This document shows positions 7,398 through 15,075 of a DNA stretch of 16,046 nucleotides, piece by piece. The notes beneath the pieces were generated by a model. The model was not told the origin of the DNA, made no database searches, and was given only the letters and a program-made list of their open reading frames with translations. Source of the DNA: Chloroflexota bacterium (GTDB taxonomy: Bacteria; Chloroflexota; Dehalococcoidia; UBA1127; JACQUN01); contig JACQUN010000185.1 in assembly GCA_016210285.1 (NCBI GenBank), positions 1 through 16,046 of the forward strand, written 5' to 3'. Positions within the stretch are counted from its first letter, which is position 1. Every line of letters starts with the position of its first letter. A program made the translations under genes and the position numbers.

Positions 7398-7428
7398 GTG
7401 GGCATGGCCCCCATCGAGGCGCGGGCGA

Positions 7429-8649
7429 TCACCCGTGCTCCTCGGGTGCCACCGCGTCCAGGAGATGCCCCAGCTTCACCCGCTTGGTCTCCAGGTAGCG
7501 CGCGTTCTCCTTGTTCTTCGGGGCGATGATGGGGACCCGCTCCACGATCTCCAGGCCGTAGCCCTCCAGCCCCACTACCTTCTTGGGGTTATTGGTCAGG
7601 AGCCGCATCTTCTTCACGCCCAGGTCTGCCAGGATCTGGGCGCCGATGCCGTAGTAGCGCAGGTCCGCCGCGAAGCCCAGGCGCAGGTTGGCCTCCACAG
7701 TGTCCAGGCCGTTGTCCTGCAGGGCGTAGGCACGGATCTTGTTGTGCAAGCCAATGCCTCGACCTTCCTGGCGCATGTAGATGAAGACGCCGCGCTTGTC
7801 CTCGCCGATGGCCTGCATCGCCATGTGAATCTGGCTGCCACAGTCACAGCGGAGACTCCCAAAGACATCCCCGGTGAGGCACTCGCTGTGGACGCGAACC
7901 AGCACCGGCTCCCCGGTGGTTACATCCCCCATGACCAGGGCCAGATGCTCGTCGGGGTCCACGGCGCTGCGGTAGGCGTAGGCGATGAACTCCCCGTAGC
8001 GGGTGGGAAGGCGCGCCTCTGCCACCCGCTGGACCATGCGCTCGTGGCGTCGGCGGTGGGCGATGATCTGGGCGATGCTGACCAGTTTGACCACGTGCTG
8101 TCGGGAGAACTCCTCCAGTTGGGGCATCCGCGCCATGGTCCCGTCTTCCTTCATTACCTCACAGATGAGACCGGCGGGATACAGCCCTGCCAGGCGGGCC
8201 AGGTCCACGATGGCTTCGGTGTGCCCCGCCCGAACCAGGACACCTCCCTCTGTATAGCGCAGCGGGAAGAGATGGCCAGGCCGCGCCAGGTCTTCTGGCC
8301 TGGTCTTGGGGTCGAGGAGGGTCTGGGTGGTGGCAGCCCGGTCGGCGGCGGAGATGCCGGTGGTGACACCCCGCTTCGCATCCACGGTGACGGTGAAGGC
8401 GGTCCCGTGGCGGGAGGTGTTGTCCTGCACCATCATGGGGATGTTCAGCTCTTCCAGGCGTTTCCCAAGGATGGGCATGCATATCAGGCCCCTGGCGTGG
8501 CGGGCCATGAAGCTCACGTGCTCCGGGGTGACCTTCTCGGCTGCCATAGCCAGGTCACCCTCGTTCTCCCGGTCTTCGTCGTCCACGATGATGACAAACC
8601 GGCCGGCCCTGATCTCCTCGATGGCCTCTTCAACCGTGGCCAGTGGCAT
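7429..8649 (-). CDS. ribBA: RibBA: 3,4-dihydroxy-2-butanone-4-phosphate synthase / GTP cyclohydrolase II
   Basis: This bifunctional protein makes both precursors of the lumazine. The 406-residue form starts at the ATG at 8649, with GAGGAGG 7 nt upstream. The open frame extends further up, but that extension overlaps ribE and has no RBS. Residues 1-200 are the RibB domain: [11 protein letters not shown] (23-33), GLICMP (C57), [17 protein letters not shown] (H126) and GHTEA. Residues 205-400 are GTP cyclohydrolase II, with zinc ligands C257, C268 and C270 in [16 protein letters not shown], then [20 protein letters not shown] and LLTNNPKK. Both halves look intact. It follows ribE by 154 nt, in which I find no gene or riboswitch. 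Confidence 0.97.
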   Translation of the reverse strand: MPLATVEEAIEEIRAGRFVIIVDDEDRENEGDLAMAAEKVTPEHVSFMARHARGLICMPILGKRLEELNIPMMVQDNTSRHGTAFTVTVDAKRGVTTGISAADRAATTQTLLDPKTRPEDLARPGHLFPLRYTEGGVLVRAGHTEAIVDLARLAGLYPAGLICEVMKEDGTMARMPQLEEFSRQHVVKLVSIAQIIAHRRRHERMVQRVAEARLPTRYGEFIAYAYRSAVDPDEHLALVMGDVTTGEPVLVRVHSECLTGDVFGSLRCDCGSQIHMAMQAIGEDKRGVFIYMRQEGRGIGLHNKIRAYALQDNGLDTVEANLRLGFAADLRYYGIGAQILADLGVKKMRLLTNNPKKVVGLEGYGLEIVERVPIIAPKNKENARYLETKRVKLGHLLDAVAPEEHG

Positions 8650-8803
8650 GATGCTGCCTCCTCGACCTGGGCGGGAACCCCGTGCTTCACCGTCATAGCG
8701 CCCTGTGGGGGATGGGATTCCCCGTCGTTCGCGGTCCGGTATTTCTATCCTGGCGTCCTCAGCACCGTCGGGGCCCTCAATCTCGGGCAGCAGCGCAGAG
8801 GAT

Positions 8804-9424
8804 TCACCCCGTGCTCGCCCCGCGCACGTAGGGGCTGGCCTCGGACCCTTCGCCGCGCAGCAGTCTCTCCAGGTACTTGGCCAGGATGTCCACCTCCAGG
8901 TTGACCACATCCCCTGGCTTCCTGCTGCCCAACCCGGTGTTCCTGAAGGTATATGGTATCACAGCCACGGTGAACCAGGAATCACCCTGGCCCGTCACCG
9001 TCAGGCTGATGCCATCCACGGCCATGAACCCCTTCTCCACCACGTAGCGCATAATCGGAGCGGGCGCTTCGAAGCGAAAGATGTGGGAGTCTCCCTCCGG
9101 GGTAATAGAGAGCACCCTGCCGACCCCGTCCACGTGCCCCTGCACCAGATGACCACCCATGCGCCCTCCATAGGCCAGGGAGCGCTCCAGGTTTACCGGC
9201 GAGCCTGGGGTGAGAAAGCCCAGGTTGGTGCGGCGTTCTGTTTCAGGTGTTATGTCAAATGTAAGGGTGGCCTCCTCAAGGGAGGTCACGGTGAGGCACG
9301 CCCCGTTGACGGCAATGCTATCCCCCACCCTGGTGCCCTCCAGAACACGGCTCGCCTTGAGGCGGAGGGCAGCCCCTCGACGCTCGACGAGCTTGCCGAC
9401 CTCTTCCACAATTCCGGTGAACAT
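8804..9424 (-). CDS. ribE: Riboflavin synthase, alpha subunit type
   Basis: The product has 206 residues, the normal length. It starts with the invariant MFTGIVEE, where the N-terminal residues take part in the active site. It consists of two lumazine-binding barrels, about 1-97 (NGACLTV in the first) and 98-195 ([20 protein letters not shown]), and dismutates two dimethyl-ribityllumazines to riboflavin. The gene lies 4 nt after ribD, so translational coupling is likely. AGGGG stretches precede the ATG. The C-terminal tail ([15 protein letters not shown]) is poorly conserved and not assignable. The gene is also called ribC in some organisms; I use the ribE name of the ribD-ribE-ribBA-ribH order. 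Confidence 0.97.
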   Translation of the reverse strand: MFTGIVEEVGKLVERRGAALRLKASRVLEGTRVGDSIAVNGACLTVTSLEEATLTFDITPETERRTNLGFLTPGSPVNLERSLAYGGRMGGHLVQGHVDGVGRVLSITPEGDSHIFRFEAPAPIMRYVVEKGFMAVDGISLTVTGQGDSWFTVAVIPYTFRNTGLGSRKPGDVVNLEVDILAKYLERLLRGEGSEASPYVRGASTG

Positions 9425-9428
9425 TCCC

Positions 9429-10538
9429 CTAGTGTCCCCTGCGAGGGTAGCCCGTCACCAACAGGTCGTCACCCAGGCGCTGCACCTCGACGCCTGTAAG
9501 CCGCAACGCCTCCCCTACCTGCTGGGCGCCCCCGCCTTCTACAGGGGTAATGGCATCTTTTCCCCCAAGGATGGCCGGTGCGATGAAGGCCGCCACCTTG
9601 TCCACCAGCCCCGCTTCAAAGAGGGAGGCCAGCAGCACCCCTCCTCCCTCGGCCAGGAGGGAGGTGACCTCCCTGGCCCCCAACTCTCGCAGGAGCGCCC
9701 TCAGGTCCACCCGGCCATCCTCCGCGGGGAACTGGCGCACCTCGGCGCCGGCTTCGCTCATAGCACGGACCTGCTCAGGAGGCAGCCGGGCGCCTGCCAC
9801 CAGGGTGCGCCCTGGCTGGCGGAGCAATCGGCACGAGGAGGGAAGGCGGCCCCGGCTATCCACCACCACGCGCAGGGGCTGGCGAGGCAAAGGGCAGCCA
9901 GCCTCATCCCTGGCGGTGAGCTGCGGGTCATCTCGGAGGGCGGTGTTGACGCCCACCATCACGGCGTCGCTGGTCCGTCGCAGTTCGTGGGCATGGCGTC
10001 GGGCCTCCTGGCCGGTAATCCAGCGGGAGTCACCGGTGGAGGTGGCGATCTTCCCATCCAGCGTCATGGCGTACTTGGCTGTTACGAAAGGCATGCCGGT
10101 GGTCACCCACCGAAGGTAGGCTTCCATCACCGAGGCAGCCTCTGCCTCTCGCTCGCCAACATGTGTTTGGATACCTGCCCCTTCGAGCTCGGCCCTCCCG
10201 CGGCCGTTGACCAGTGGGTTAGGGTCCAGCATAGCCATGTGCACCGCGGCAATGCGGGCCTCGACAATAGCCTTGACGCACGGCGGCGTGCGGCCGTAGT
10301 GGGAACAGGGCTCCAGGGTGACATAGAGGCTACCCCCCCGCGCCAGCTCGCCAGCCTGGCGAAGGGCAGCGATCTCGGCGTGCGCCTGCCCTGGGGGCTG
10401 GGTGAACCCCTCCCCCACAATGCGTCCTTCGCGGACAATCACGGCGCCCACGGCGGGATTTGGGCTGGTTGCCCCCAGGGCCCGGCGGGCCAGCTCCAGG
10501 GCTCGTCCCATGTCGTCCAGAGAGCTACCCAGAACCAT
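9429..10538 (-). CDS. ribD: RibD: diaminohydroxyphosphoribosylaminopyrimidine deaminase / reductase
   Basis: This bifunctional enzyme does the second and third steps of riboflavin synthesis. The N-terminal deaminase (residues 1-145) belongs to the cytidine-deaminase superfamily. Its zinc site is HAE (H53, E55) plus [11 protein letters not shown] (C78, C87). The reductase domain follows from about residue 150, with [17 protein letters not shown] and SRWITG motifs and later LLAEGGG. At 369 residues it is of standard length. The ATG at 10538 overlaps the end of dcd by 14 nt; M10 (10511) is an alternative start that would remove the overlap. It is tightly packed between dcd and ribE, in one operon. 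Confidence 0.97.
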   Translation of the reverse strand: MVLGSSLDDMGRALELARRALGATSPNPAVGAVIVREGRIVGEGFTQPPGQAHAEIAALRQAGELARGGSLYVTLEPCSHYGRTPPCVKAIVEARIAAVHMAMLDPNPLVNGRGRAELEGAGIQTHVGEREAEAASVMEAYLRWVTTGMPFVTAKYAMTLDGKIATSTGDSRWITGQEARRHAHELRRTSDAVMVGVNTALRDDPQLTARDEAGCPLPRQPLRVVVDSRGRLPSSCRLLRQPGRTLVAGARLPPEQVRAMSEAGAEVRQFPAEDGRVDLRALLRELGAREVTSLLAEGGGVLLASLFEAGLVDKVAAFIAPAILGGKDAITPVEGGGAQQVGEALRLTGVEVQRLGDDLLVTGYPRRGH

Positions 10539-11100
10539 GACGGAAGTCCTGGTAGGAGCGGCTGGGGGTGGGCTCCCGCTGCCCCTGGTACTTGCTCCCC
10601 AGGGACTGGGAGCCGTACAGGCGCTCGGCGGGGGCGGTGAGGCGCAGAAAGGAGATCTGCCCGATCCTCATGCCAACATAGAGGGTGATGGGCAGCCGGG
10701 CCACGTTGCTCAGCTCCAGGGTAAGGTGCCCCTTCCAGCCGGGGTCCACGTAGCCTGCCGTGGAGTGAATCAGGAGACCCAGGCGGCCCAGGGAGCTCTT
10801 CCCTTCCAGGCGAGCCACCAGGTCGTCGGGGATCTCAATGTGCTCCAGGGTGCTGCCCAGGACAAACTCACCCGGGTGGAGGATGAAAGGCACTCCCTCC
10901 TCTATCTCCACTGGCTCGGTCAGGTCCTCAGCGGGCTGCCGCACGTCAATGTACGGGCGGCGGGAGTTCCGGAACACCAGCACCCTGCGGTCAAGATGGA
11001 CATCAATGCTGGCAGGCTGGATGCACTCAGGGTCCAGGGGGCGTACAACCAGGCGGCCGCTAGCCAGCGCCTCCTTGATGCTCCTGTCGCTGAGGACCAC
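10525..11100 (-). CDS. dcd: dCTP deaminase, probably dUMP-forming (bifunctional DCD-DUT type)
   Basis: With the GTG start at 11100 (GGAGG 7 nt upstream) the product is 191 residues and opens [17 protein letters not shown], the usual family N-terminus. QPASIDVHL (28-36) and the active-site block [11 protein letters not shown] (100-110), [19 protein letters not shown] (112-130, catalytic E129) are intact. KYQGQ and [10 protein letters not shown] near the C-terminus are typical of the actinobacterial bifunctional enzymes, which convert dCTP straight to dUMP and so replace a separate dUTPase. That subtype assignment is by recalled similarity, not proven. It is the first gene of the riboflavin operon, an unusual partner. 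An in-frame extension upstream to 11166 lacks an RBS and overlaps the promoter. Confidence 0.95.
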   Translation of the reverse strand: MVLSDRSIKEALASGRLVVRPLDPECIQPASIDVHLDRRVLVFRNSRRPYIDVRQPAEDLTEPVEIEEGVPFILHPGEFVLGSTLEHIEIPDDLVARLEGKSSLGRLGLLIHSTAGYVDPGWKGHLTLELSNVARLPITLYVGMRIGQISFLRLTAPAERLYGSQSLGSKYQGQREPTPSRSYQDFRHGSG

Positions 11101-11137
11101 GCTGCTCCCTCCGTAGCCATCGCCTGCCCTTTGGCTC

Positions 11138-11166
11138 ATTGTAACGTGCAGCCGCAGGCCGTGCAA
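11138..11166 (-). promoter_or_regulatory. Sigma70-type promoter of dcd-rib operon
   Basis: Reading on the minus strand, TTGCAC (11166-11161) and TACAAT (11143-11138) are 17 bp apart. The -10 matches 5/6, the -35 only 3/6. The predicted transcript starts near 11131 and leaves a leader of about 30 nt before the dcd GTG. That leader is too short for an FMN riboswitch. The -35 box touches the end of the transposase remnant. Confidence 0.6.
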
Positions 11167-11401
11167 TCACGTTGACCCGTCCAGGTGTTGAGTGACCCTG
11201 TACCTCCTGCCGTTGGTGTTGCCAGTGGGCCAGGGATTGCTGGGGAGTGAGGTAACCGAGGGCCTGATGGGGATGCACGGTGTTGTAGGTGCGCTCCCAG
11301 GCCAGTCCTTCCGCGGAAGGACTGGTTCAAGGCGGCCACCTCCAGGGGAAAGTCTGTGACTTCAGAGAACCCCTCCGTATGGGCCCGCTCCACGCACCCG
11401 T
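11165..11401 (-). pseudogene. Truncated, frameshifted DDE transposase (IS3/IS481-type integrase core), C-terminus
   Basis: Only the last part of the catalytic core survives. VERAHTEGFSEVTDF and PLEVAALNQ read in one frame; WERTYNTVHPHQALGY and LTPQQSLAHWQ read in the next. These are the standard C-terminal motifs of the integrase-core (rve_3) transposases; the conserved glutamate region and everything before VERAH are missing. The frame changes at a 24-bp perfect palindrome (11302-11325). Removing 10 bp there (11305-11314) restores one frame, LNQSFLAWERTYN. The 5' side is cut at about 11401, where the serine recombinase reading frame abuts. No complete insertion sequence remains. Confidence 0.8.
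11302..11325. repeat. 24-bp perfect palindrome
   Basis: CCAGTCCTTCCG is followed immediately by its exact inverse, with CCGCGG at the centre and no loop. It coincides with the frameshift in the transposase remnant. It is best explained as a 10-bp inverted duplication in that gene, though a binding-site role cannot be excluded. Confidence 0.85.
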
Positions 11402-12969
11402 TGGGGTATAGGACGCAATCGACGCTCCTCCACGGGGATGATGGTCTTGATGGTCACCTGGCCGTCTGCGTAGACCACCTCGTCCACCAGCAGCCGTAGC
11501 AGCTCACGGCGCTGAGCGAAGTCCATAGCGTTCAGTCCTTTGGTGAGCCTCTGGGCCAACGCTCCTACCTGCCCTTGATAGCTCAGGGCCCTGTCCAGGC
11601 GGGCTAGCTGGCCCTCCAGTTCACGGCGGCGCTCCTCGCTAGTGGCCTGCTCATTGCGCACCCGCTCCATCTCTTCCCGCATCATGAAGTCGGCGTAGAA
11701 GCCCTTGCGGTAGCCTTCCACCAGCCGCCTCTCCTCCCTGGGCAACTCCTCCAGCCGCTTCCTCACCTGGACCAACTTCTCTTCCAGGGCTTCCCGTGTG
11801 GCCGAGTCGGGCTGGGTCAACTTCTCCGGCTCCCGCCTCAACAAGTCGGGGTGCCTCAGCAGGTCGGTTACCGTGTTCTACACCGCCTCTTCCAGTTCAT
11901 CAGCCTTGACCCACTTGCACCGGCAGGGCTGGGGCTCGCCCCTCTCGTTGATGGGGGCCTTGAAGTGGAGGCTCTTGTAGCAGTAGTAGTAGGCCTTGCC
12001 CTTGTTGGTTCGCCCTCCCATGCCACTGCCACAGGCGTGCTTCACCAGGCCCGACAGGAGATAGTCACGCTTGGCGTTGCGCCGGGCCAGGCGTCCGTTT
12101 TCCTCCAGACGCTTCTGGGTCCCGTCGAACACCTCTCTGGGCACAATGGCAGGAACGGCCACGGGAATCTGCTCAGCCTTGGGACGCTCGCTCAACTTCC
12201 CTTTGGGCCTCTGCCCCGGCATGTTCACCGTCTTCTGGCCCTGCCAACAGTTCTGCCAGAGGGTCCCGGCATAGGTCTCCTTGCGGGGCATCTCTCCGAG
12301 GCAGTTGCTGTGCCAGCGCTGGCCGCCCTGGGGCCGCGCTACTCCCAGGCGGTTCAGGCGGTCGGCCAGGCGCACCAGGGAGAGCCGTTCCTGGGTGTAG
12401 AGGTGGAAGGCCAGACGGACTACTTTGGCCTCGTCTTCGCAGATGACCAGCGTGGAAGTGGCTGGGGCATAGCGATAGCCATAGGGGGCTGCTGCCCGGC
12501 TGATCACCTTCCCCTGCCGAGCCTTCTGAAGCCTTCCCCGAATGGTGCGCTCCCGAATCTTCGCCCGCTCATACTCAGCCACGGCACCTCGCATGGCGAA
12601 GAACATCCGCCCTTCAGGAGAGGCGTCTGTCTCCTGGGTGATGAACTCCAGCCGCACCCCGGCCCGCTCTACCTCGTCGGTGAGAAGCAGGAGGTCGGAG
12701 AGGCTGCGGGAGAGGCGGTCCGGGTCATAACACAGAAGCAGCTTCACCTTGCCCTCTCTGACGGCCTGGCGCAACCGTGCCAGGGCAGGGCGATTCAGGT
12801 CACCGCCTGAGTAGCCCTCGTCCACGAAGGCATCCTGTTCCCCGTCAGAGACCAGGATGTAGCCCCGCTCCTGTGCCCGCTTCTTTAGCGCCTAGTCCTG
12901 GGCTGCCATGCCGTATCGCTCAGCCTGGGCATCGGTGGAAACCCGCTCATACAGTGCTGCCCGTGTCAT
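11362..12969 (-). pseudogene. Large serine recombinase, interrupted by two in-frame TAG codons
   Basis: A single frame of 535 sense and TAG codons runs from ATG 12969 to TGA 11362. The resolvase domain has YERVSTDAQAE with catalytic S11, DPDRLSRS with the conserved arginines (about 85-88), and EYERAKIRERT. Recombinase-domain motifs follow (PYGYR, LADRLNRLGVARP, TYAGTLWQN). A zinc-ribbon region (CGSGMGG, YYYCY, CRCKW) comes next, where the first cysteine of the usual pair is replaced. The end is a coiled-coil segment and a C-terminal LLRLLVDEVVYADGQVTIKTI block. TAG interrupts codon 26 (12892-12894, AAQD*ALKKRA) and the start of the coiled coil (11878-11880, EAV*NTVTDLL). Both fit TGG to TAG changes. 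TAG terminates normal genes nearby (ribH, dcd, PIN toxin), so this is probably a recent pseudogene. The last dozen codons read into the transposase remnant. Confidence 0.85.
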
Positions 12970-13210
12970 GTCTGCCTCCTCTCCTGGTGTACTTGCGCTT
13001 CCTCCTGGGCCCGCCCCTCTTGGGGACGTAGGTCTTCGCCAGTTCCTCCACGGCCGCCCTGGGGATGAGCCAGCGGTTGGCGATCTTCTCCCCGGGGAGT
13101 TGCCCGCGAAGGATAAGCCTCTGGATGGCCAGGGGGTGCATCCTCAGCACCCTGGCGGCTTCTCCACTGGACATGTATGCGTCGTTCAGGCCGAGCATGT
13201 TCCCGTTCAT
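12947..13210 (-). CDS. Excisionase-like HTH DNA-binding protein
   Basis: The 87-residue protein has MSSGEAARVLRMHPLAIQRL (13-32), then LPGEKIANRWLIPRAAVEELA. This is the helix-turn-helix plus wing pattern of the MerR-like excisionase (HTH_17) family, in which the NRWLIPR segment forms the wing. A very basic tail (KRGGPRRKRKYTRRGGRH) probably adds DNA contacts. The gene overlaps the start of the serine recombinase by 23 nt, so the two were co-expressed. Such pairs set the direction of site-specific recombination. A near-consensus promoter lies about 20 nt upstream of the ATG, leaving a short leader with no clear SD; starts at M5 or M13 are possible. It is intact although its recombinase partner is broken. 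Confidence 0.85.
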   Translation of the reverse strand: MNGNMLGLNDAYMSSGEAARVLRMHPLAIQRLILRGQLPGEKIANRWLIPRAAVEELAKTYVPKRGGPRRKRKYTRRGGRHDTGSTV

Positions 13211-13229
13211 ATTTACAAGTTATGTCGCC

Positions 13230-13258
13230 ATCATACACGGTGAAGCGGTGCCTGTCAA
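13230..13258 (-). promoter_or_regulatory. Near-consensus sigma70 promoter of excisionase-recombinase pair
   Basis: On the minus strand TTGACA (13258-13253, 6/6) is followed after 17 bp by TATGAT (13235-13230, 5/6). The transcript should begin about 13 nt before the excisionase ATG. This is the strongest promoter seen in the window. Confidence 0.75.
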
Positions 13259-13317
13259 GCGCTGGAGCAGGCAATTCCTAGAACTCTTATCCCTCATCGG
13301 ATGCCCGTTCAACACCG

Positions 13318-13475
13318 GTCCATCGGAGTCCACCGGCCCATTTAGCCCGCAGCATTCACCTGCGCGCCGTTGGACTGGCCCCTGGACTCCTGGCCAGAAA
13401 CAGCCCAGGTTTGGGAAGGCCCTGAGTCCAGGGAGCCGTCCATAGTCCAGTCCAACCGTCCAGCCTCAGTTGGAC
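13318..13475. repeat. Cluster of ten TGGAC/GTCCA motifs with nested inverted repeats
   Basis: The motif occurs at 13318, 13328, 13371, 13383, 13426, 13438, 13445, 13450, 13458 and 13471, in both orientations. Larger arms are GTTGGACTGG (13369-13378) with CCAGTCCAAC (13447-13456), and inside them CCCTGGACTC with GAGTCCAGGG. It fills the 334-bp region (13211-13544) between the divergent excisionase and coiled-coil genes. It may be a multi-site binding region for the excisionase or recombinase, or an attachment site or operator array. The rest of the intergenic stretch shows only the excisionase promoter. Confidence 0.7.
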
Positions 13476-13544
13476 GTTCCCGCTGCACGCCCTACGCTGC
13501 TCGTAACGATAAGCAGCAATGGAACCATTCGGGAGGTGGACATC

Positions 13545-14193
13545 ATGACCATGAAAGAGACCATCACGGGGGAACTCCTGGACGCGGTTGAGGACCCCGC
13601 TGGACTGGAGGCGCTGTTCCACCGGCACGCCCGCTCCAAGGGACCGCTCTACAGCGCCCTGGGCGAGGCTACCGCCAAGCTACGCCACCGGCTGGAGAAG
13701 GCACGGGACGACACGGCGGAGGCCGAGGCCCGGCGCAAGCGCCTCCAGGAGCAGGTGGACTCCCTTGAAGAACAGCGCCGGAATCTGGACGGCAAGGTTC
13801 AGGACATGGACCGGCGGGTGACCCAAGCCGAGGGGAGACTTGCAGAAGTCCAGGGGCTCCTGGACCGCGCCCAGGAGCTCGCAGGGCAAGGCTTCGGTGA
13901 AGGGGAGTTCGCCCGTCTGGCTGAACTCTTAGCGCAGGTGGCTGCTTCTGAAGGGGCTCCGCCCGAAGATGTGGAAAGGGGTCTCCCGGCGGGCGGTGCA
14001 GGAGCTGCTCGCGGGGCTGGTGATATGGGCGAGGGCGGATGCGAGCCACAATCCCACCGTGCATCTGCCGTCTTTCCTGTCCTCGCGGACCTATTCCTAT
14101 TCCTGGGCAGGCTTGCGGCTGGATGACCTCCTATTGTGGGCGCTCAGTGGCCTCTTCAGCAAGGAGGAGCGGAGGGCGCTGGCCAGCAGATAG
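13545..14193 (+). pseudogene. Coiled-coil protein of unknown function, frameshifted
   Basis: I do not recognise the family. The ATG at 13545 has GGGAGG 8 nt upstream. Residues 1-40 (MTMKETITGELLDAVEDPAG...) look globular. About 45-125 form a strongly charged heptad-like coiled coil (EARRKRLQEQVDSLEEQ, RRNLDGKVQDMDRRV). In this frame the sequence after about residue 143 turns into Gly/Ala-rich junk. The +1 frame from there reads VSRRAVQELLAGLVIWARAD...LDDLLLWALSGLFSKEERRAL to a TAG at 14191. Dropping one G from the GGGG run at 13978-13981 would join the parts into a protein of about 215 residues. This is either a real one-base lesion or an assembly error. It is divergent from the excisionase and adjacent to the TGGAC cluster, which may control it. 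A cargo gene of the mobile element is plausible. Confidence 0.6.
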
Positions 14194-14220
14194 TAGCTCG
14201 GCATTCGTGGGCCGGAGCCG

Positions 14221-14646
14221 GTGCTGCACTATTTACATGGCCTATGCTGCCCATCAGGTGGTATACTCGCCCTGGACACTGTCCTGGCGGCGCTCCACTT
14301 CTACCTGGAGGGTGTCCCTAGGGGAAGCGTCGCAGGTGCAGCCGCGGGTGTCAAGTCTCTATGTCTCTATATGCACGCAGGTAGAGTCCCCATGGAAAGT
14401 TTCCTGGGTAGAAGGGGATACACTCCGTGGAGACTGTCTAGAGAGCAAGGGAACGCCCCACGGAGAGAAGAGTGTCCGGGGAATGTGGTGTACCGGGAGA
14501 GCAAACTATTCTCCGAGAGCCCTTGGCCCTTGGTAGCCACCACACCACCGGGGCACTACGATGTCTTGAAGTTCAGCGACAACGCAGCTACCTGGGAGTC
14601 GGTCTACCAGAACTGGGATGATGACGTGTTCGAGGTCCCAGGCTAG
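14221..14646 (+). CDS. Hypothetical protein, weakly supported
   Basis: An open frame of 141 codons begins with GTG and ends at TAG 14644. No family is recognised and no Shine-Dalgarno is evident. It is in the same frame as the downstream half of the coiled-coil gene, separated from it by two adjacent TAG codons, so it could be a further broken piece of that gene. The C-terminal part (HYDVLKFSDNAATWESVYQN, WDDDVFEVPG) has a convincing acidic protein-like composition. The middle (about residues 40-100) is less so, with many Arg, Pro and Gly. Base composition is a little lower in GC here than in the housekeeping genes. Confidence 0.3.
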   Translation: MLHYLHGLCCPSGGILALDTVLAALHFYLEGVPRGSVAGAAAGVKSLCLYMHAGRVPMESFLGRRGYTPWRLSREQGNAPRREECPGNVVYRESKLFSESPWPLVATTPPGHYDVLKFSDNAATWESVYQNWDDDVFEVPG

Positions 14647-14679
14647 GGCTCACCCCTTCTGTCCTCTGGCTTCGCTCTT

Positions 14680-14699
14680 CGTGTAAGTGCCCTTACACG
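14680..14699. promoter_or_regulatory. Perfect inverted repeat upstream of toxin-antitoxin operon
   Basis: CGTGTAAG (14680-14687) and CTTACACG (14692-14699) are exact inverses with a 4-nt loop TGCC. It sits about 24 bp before the -35 box of the toxin-antitoxin promoter, so it could be an autoregulatory operator for the ribbon-helix-helix antitoxin. It could also be a weak terminator for the gene upstream. Confidence 0.5.
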
Positions 14700-14722
14700 C
14701 TGCGAGGCGTCCCATCGAATCA

Positions 14723-14751
14723 TGGACGCAATTCTGTGTTTGCACTACAAT
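14723..14751 (+). promoter_or_regulatory. Sigma70-type promoter of toxin-antitoxin operon
   Basis: TGGACG (14723-14728, 4/6) and TACAAT (14746-14751, 5/6) are spaced 17 bp. The predicted start is about 25 nt before the antitoxin ATG. The -35 box is one arm of an imperfect inverted repeat CGTCC.AT ... AT.GACG (14708-14728), a further candidate operator. Confidence 0.5.
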
Positions 14752-14784
14752 GATGGACAGAGCGGTACACGTTGGAGGAAACCC

Positions 14785-15075
14785 ATGGAAGCCAAGAAGA
14801 AGCGCCTCACGCTTGATCTAGATCCTCCTGTGCAGCGACGTCTCAAAGTAATCGCTGCTCTCAAGGGCACCAGTATGCGCCGATATTGCCTTTCTGCCAT
14901 TGAAAGGGAGCTAGCGAAGGACGAGACCGTAGGGGCGAAGACCCTGCCCTTCGGCGAGGAAGCCCTCGACCGCCTCGCCTTGCTACAGGCCGAGGTCTTC
15001 CACGGCCAGCTCCTACGCGACGACTCTGCTGAGTTGATACGAGAAGCCAGGGCAACGAGGGCTAAGGCACAGTGA
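14785..15075 (+). CDS. Ribbon-helix-helix antitoxin (FitA/CopG-like)
   Basis: The 96-residue protein starts at the ATG at 14785, with GGAGG 6 nt upstream. KKRLTLDLDPPVQRRLKVIA forms the beta-strand and first helix of a ribbon-helix-helix DNA-binding dimer. GTSMRRYCLSAIERELA (28-44) is the second helix. The rest (residues 45-96), rich in Glu and Ala, is the expected toxin-binding extension. Its stop overlaps the start codon of the PIN-domain toxin by 4 nt, the classical antitoxin-first coupling. It should neutralise the toxin and repress its own promoter, where inverted repeats are present. The exact family name cannot be fixed without a profile search. Confidence 0.85.
   Translation: MEAKKKRLTLDLDPPVQRRLKVIAALKGTSMRRYCLSAIERELAKDETVGAKTLPFGEEALDRLALLQAEVFHGQLLRDDSAELIREARATRAKAQ

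Noticed and set aside
7435..8904. 489-codon open frame on the plus strand opposite ribBA
   Set aside because: It mirrors the codon structure of ribBA; the minus-strand gene has all catalytic motifs.
8650..8910. 87-residue N-terminal extension of RibBA
   Set aside because: It overlaps the end of ribE, has no RBS and no conserved sequence; the ATG at 8649 has GAGGAGG and matches the family start.
11101..11165. FMN (RFN) riboswitch upstream of the riboflavin operon
   Set aside because: The leader is about 30 nt and carries none of the conserved RFN segments. The ribE-ribBA gap (8650-8803) was also checked without success.
11878..12894. Genome-wide reassignment of TAG as a sense codon
   Set aside because: ribH, dcd and the PIN toxin all end at TAG at the expected family length, so TAG is used as a stop in this genome.
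13318..13475. CRISPR array
   Set aside because: The recurring unit is only about 5 bp, in both orientations and at irregular spacing, with no spacers.
14039..14536. 165-codon open frame in another frame across the coiled-coil and hypothetical region
   Set aside because: It has repetitive Arg/Ser/Trp composition and no RBS, and it conflicts with better-supported frames.
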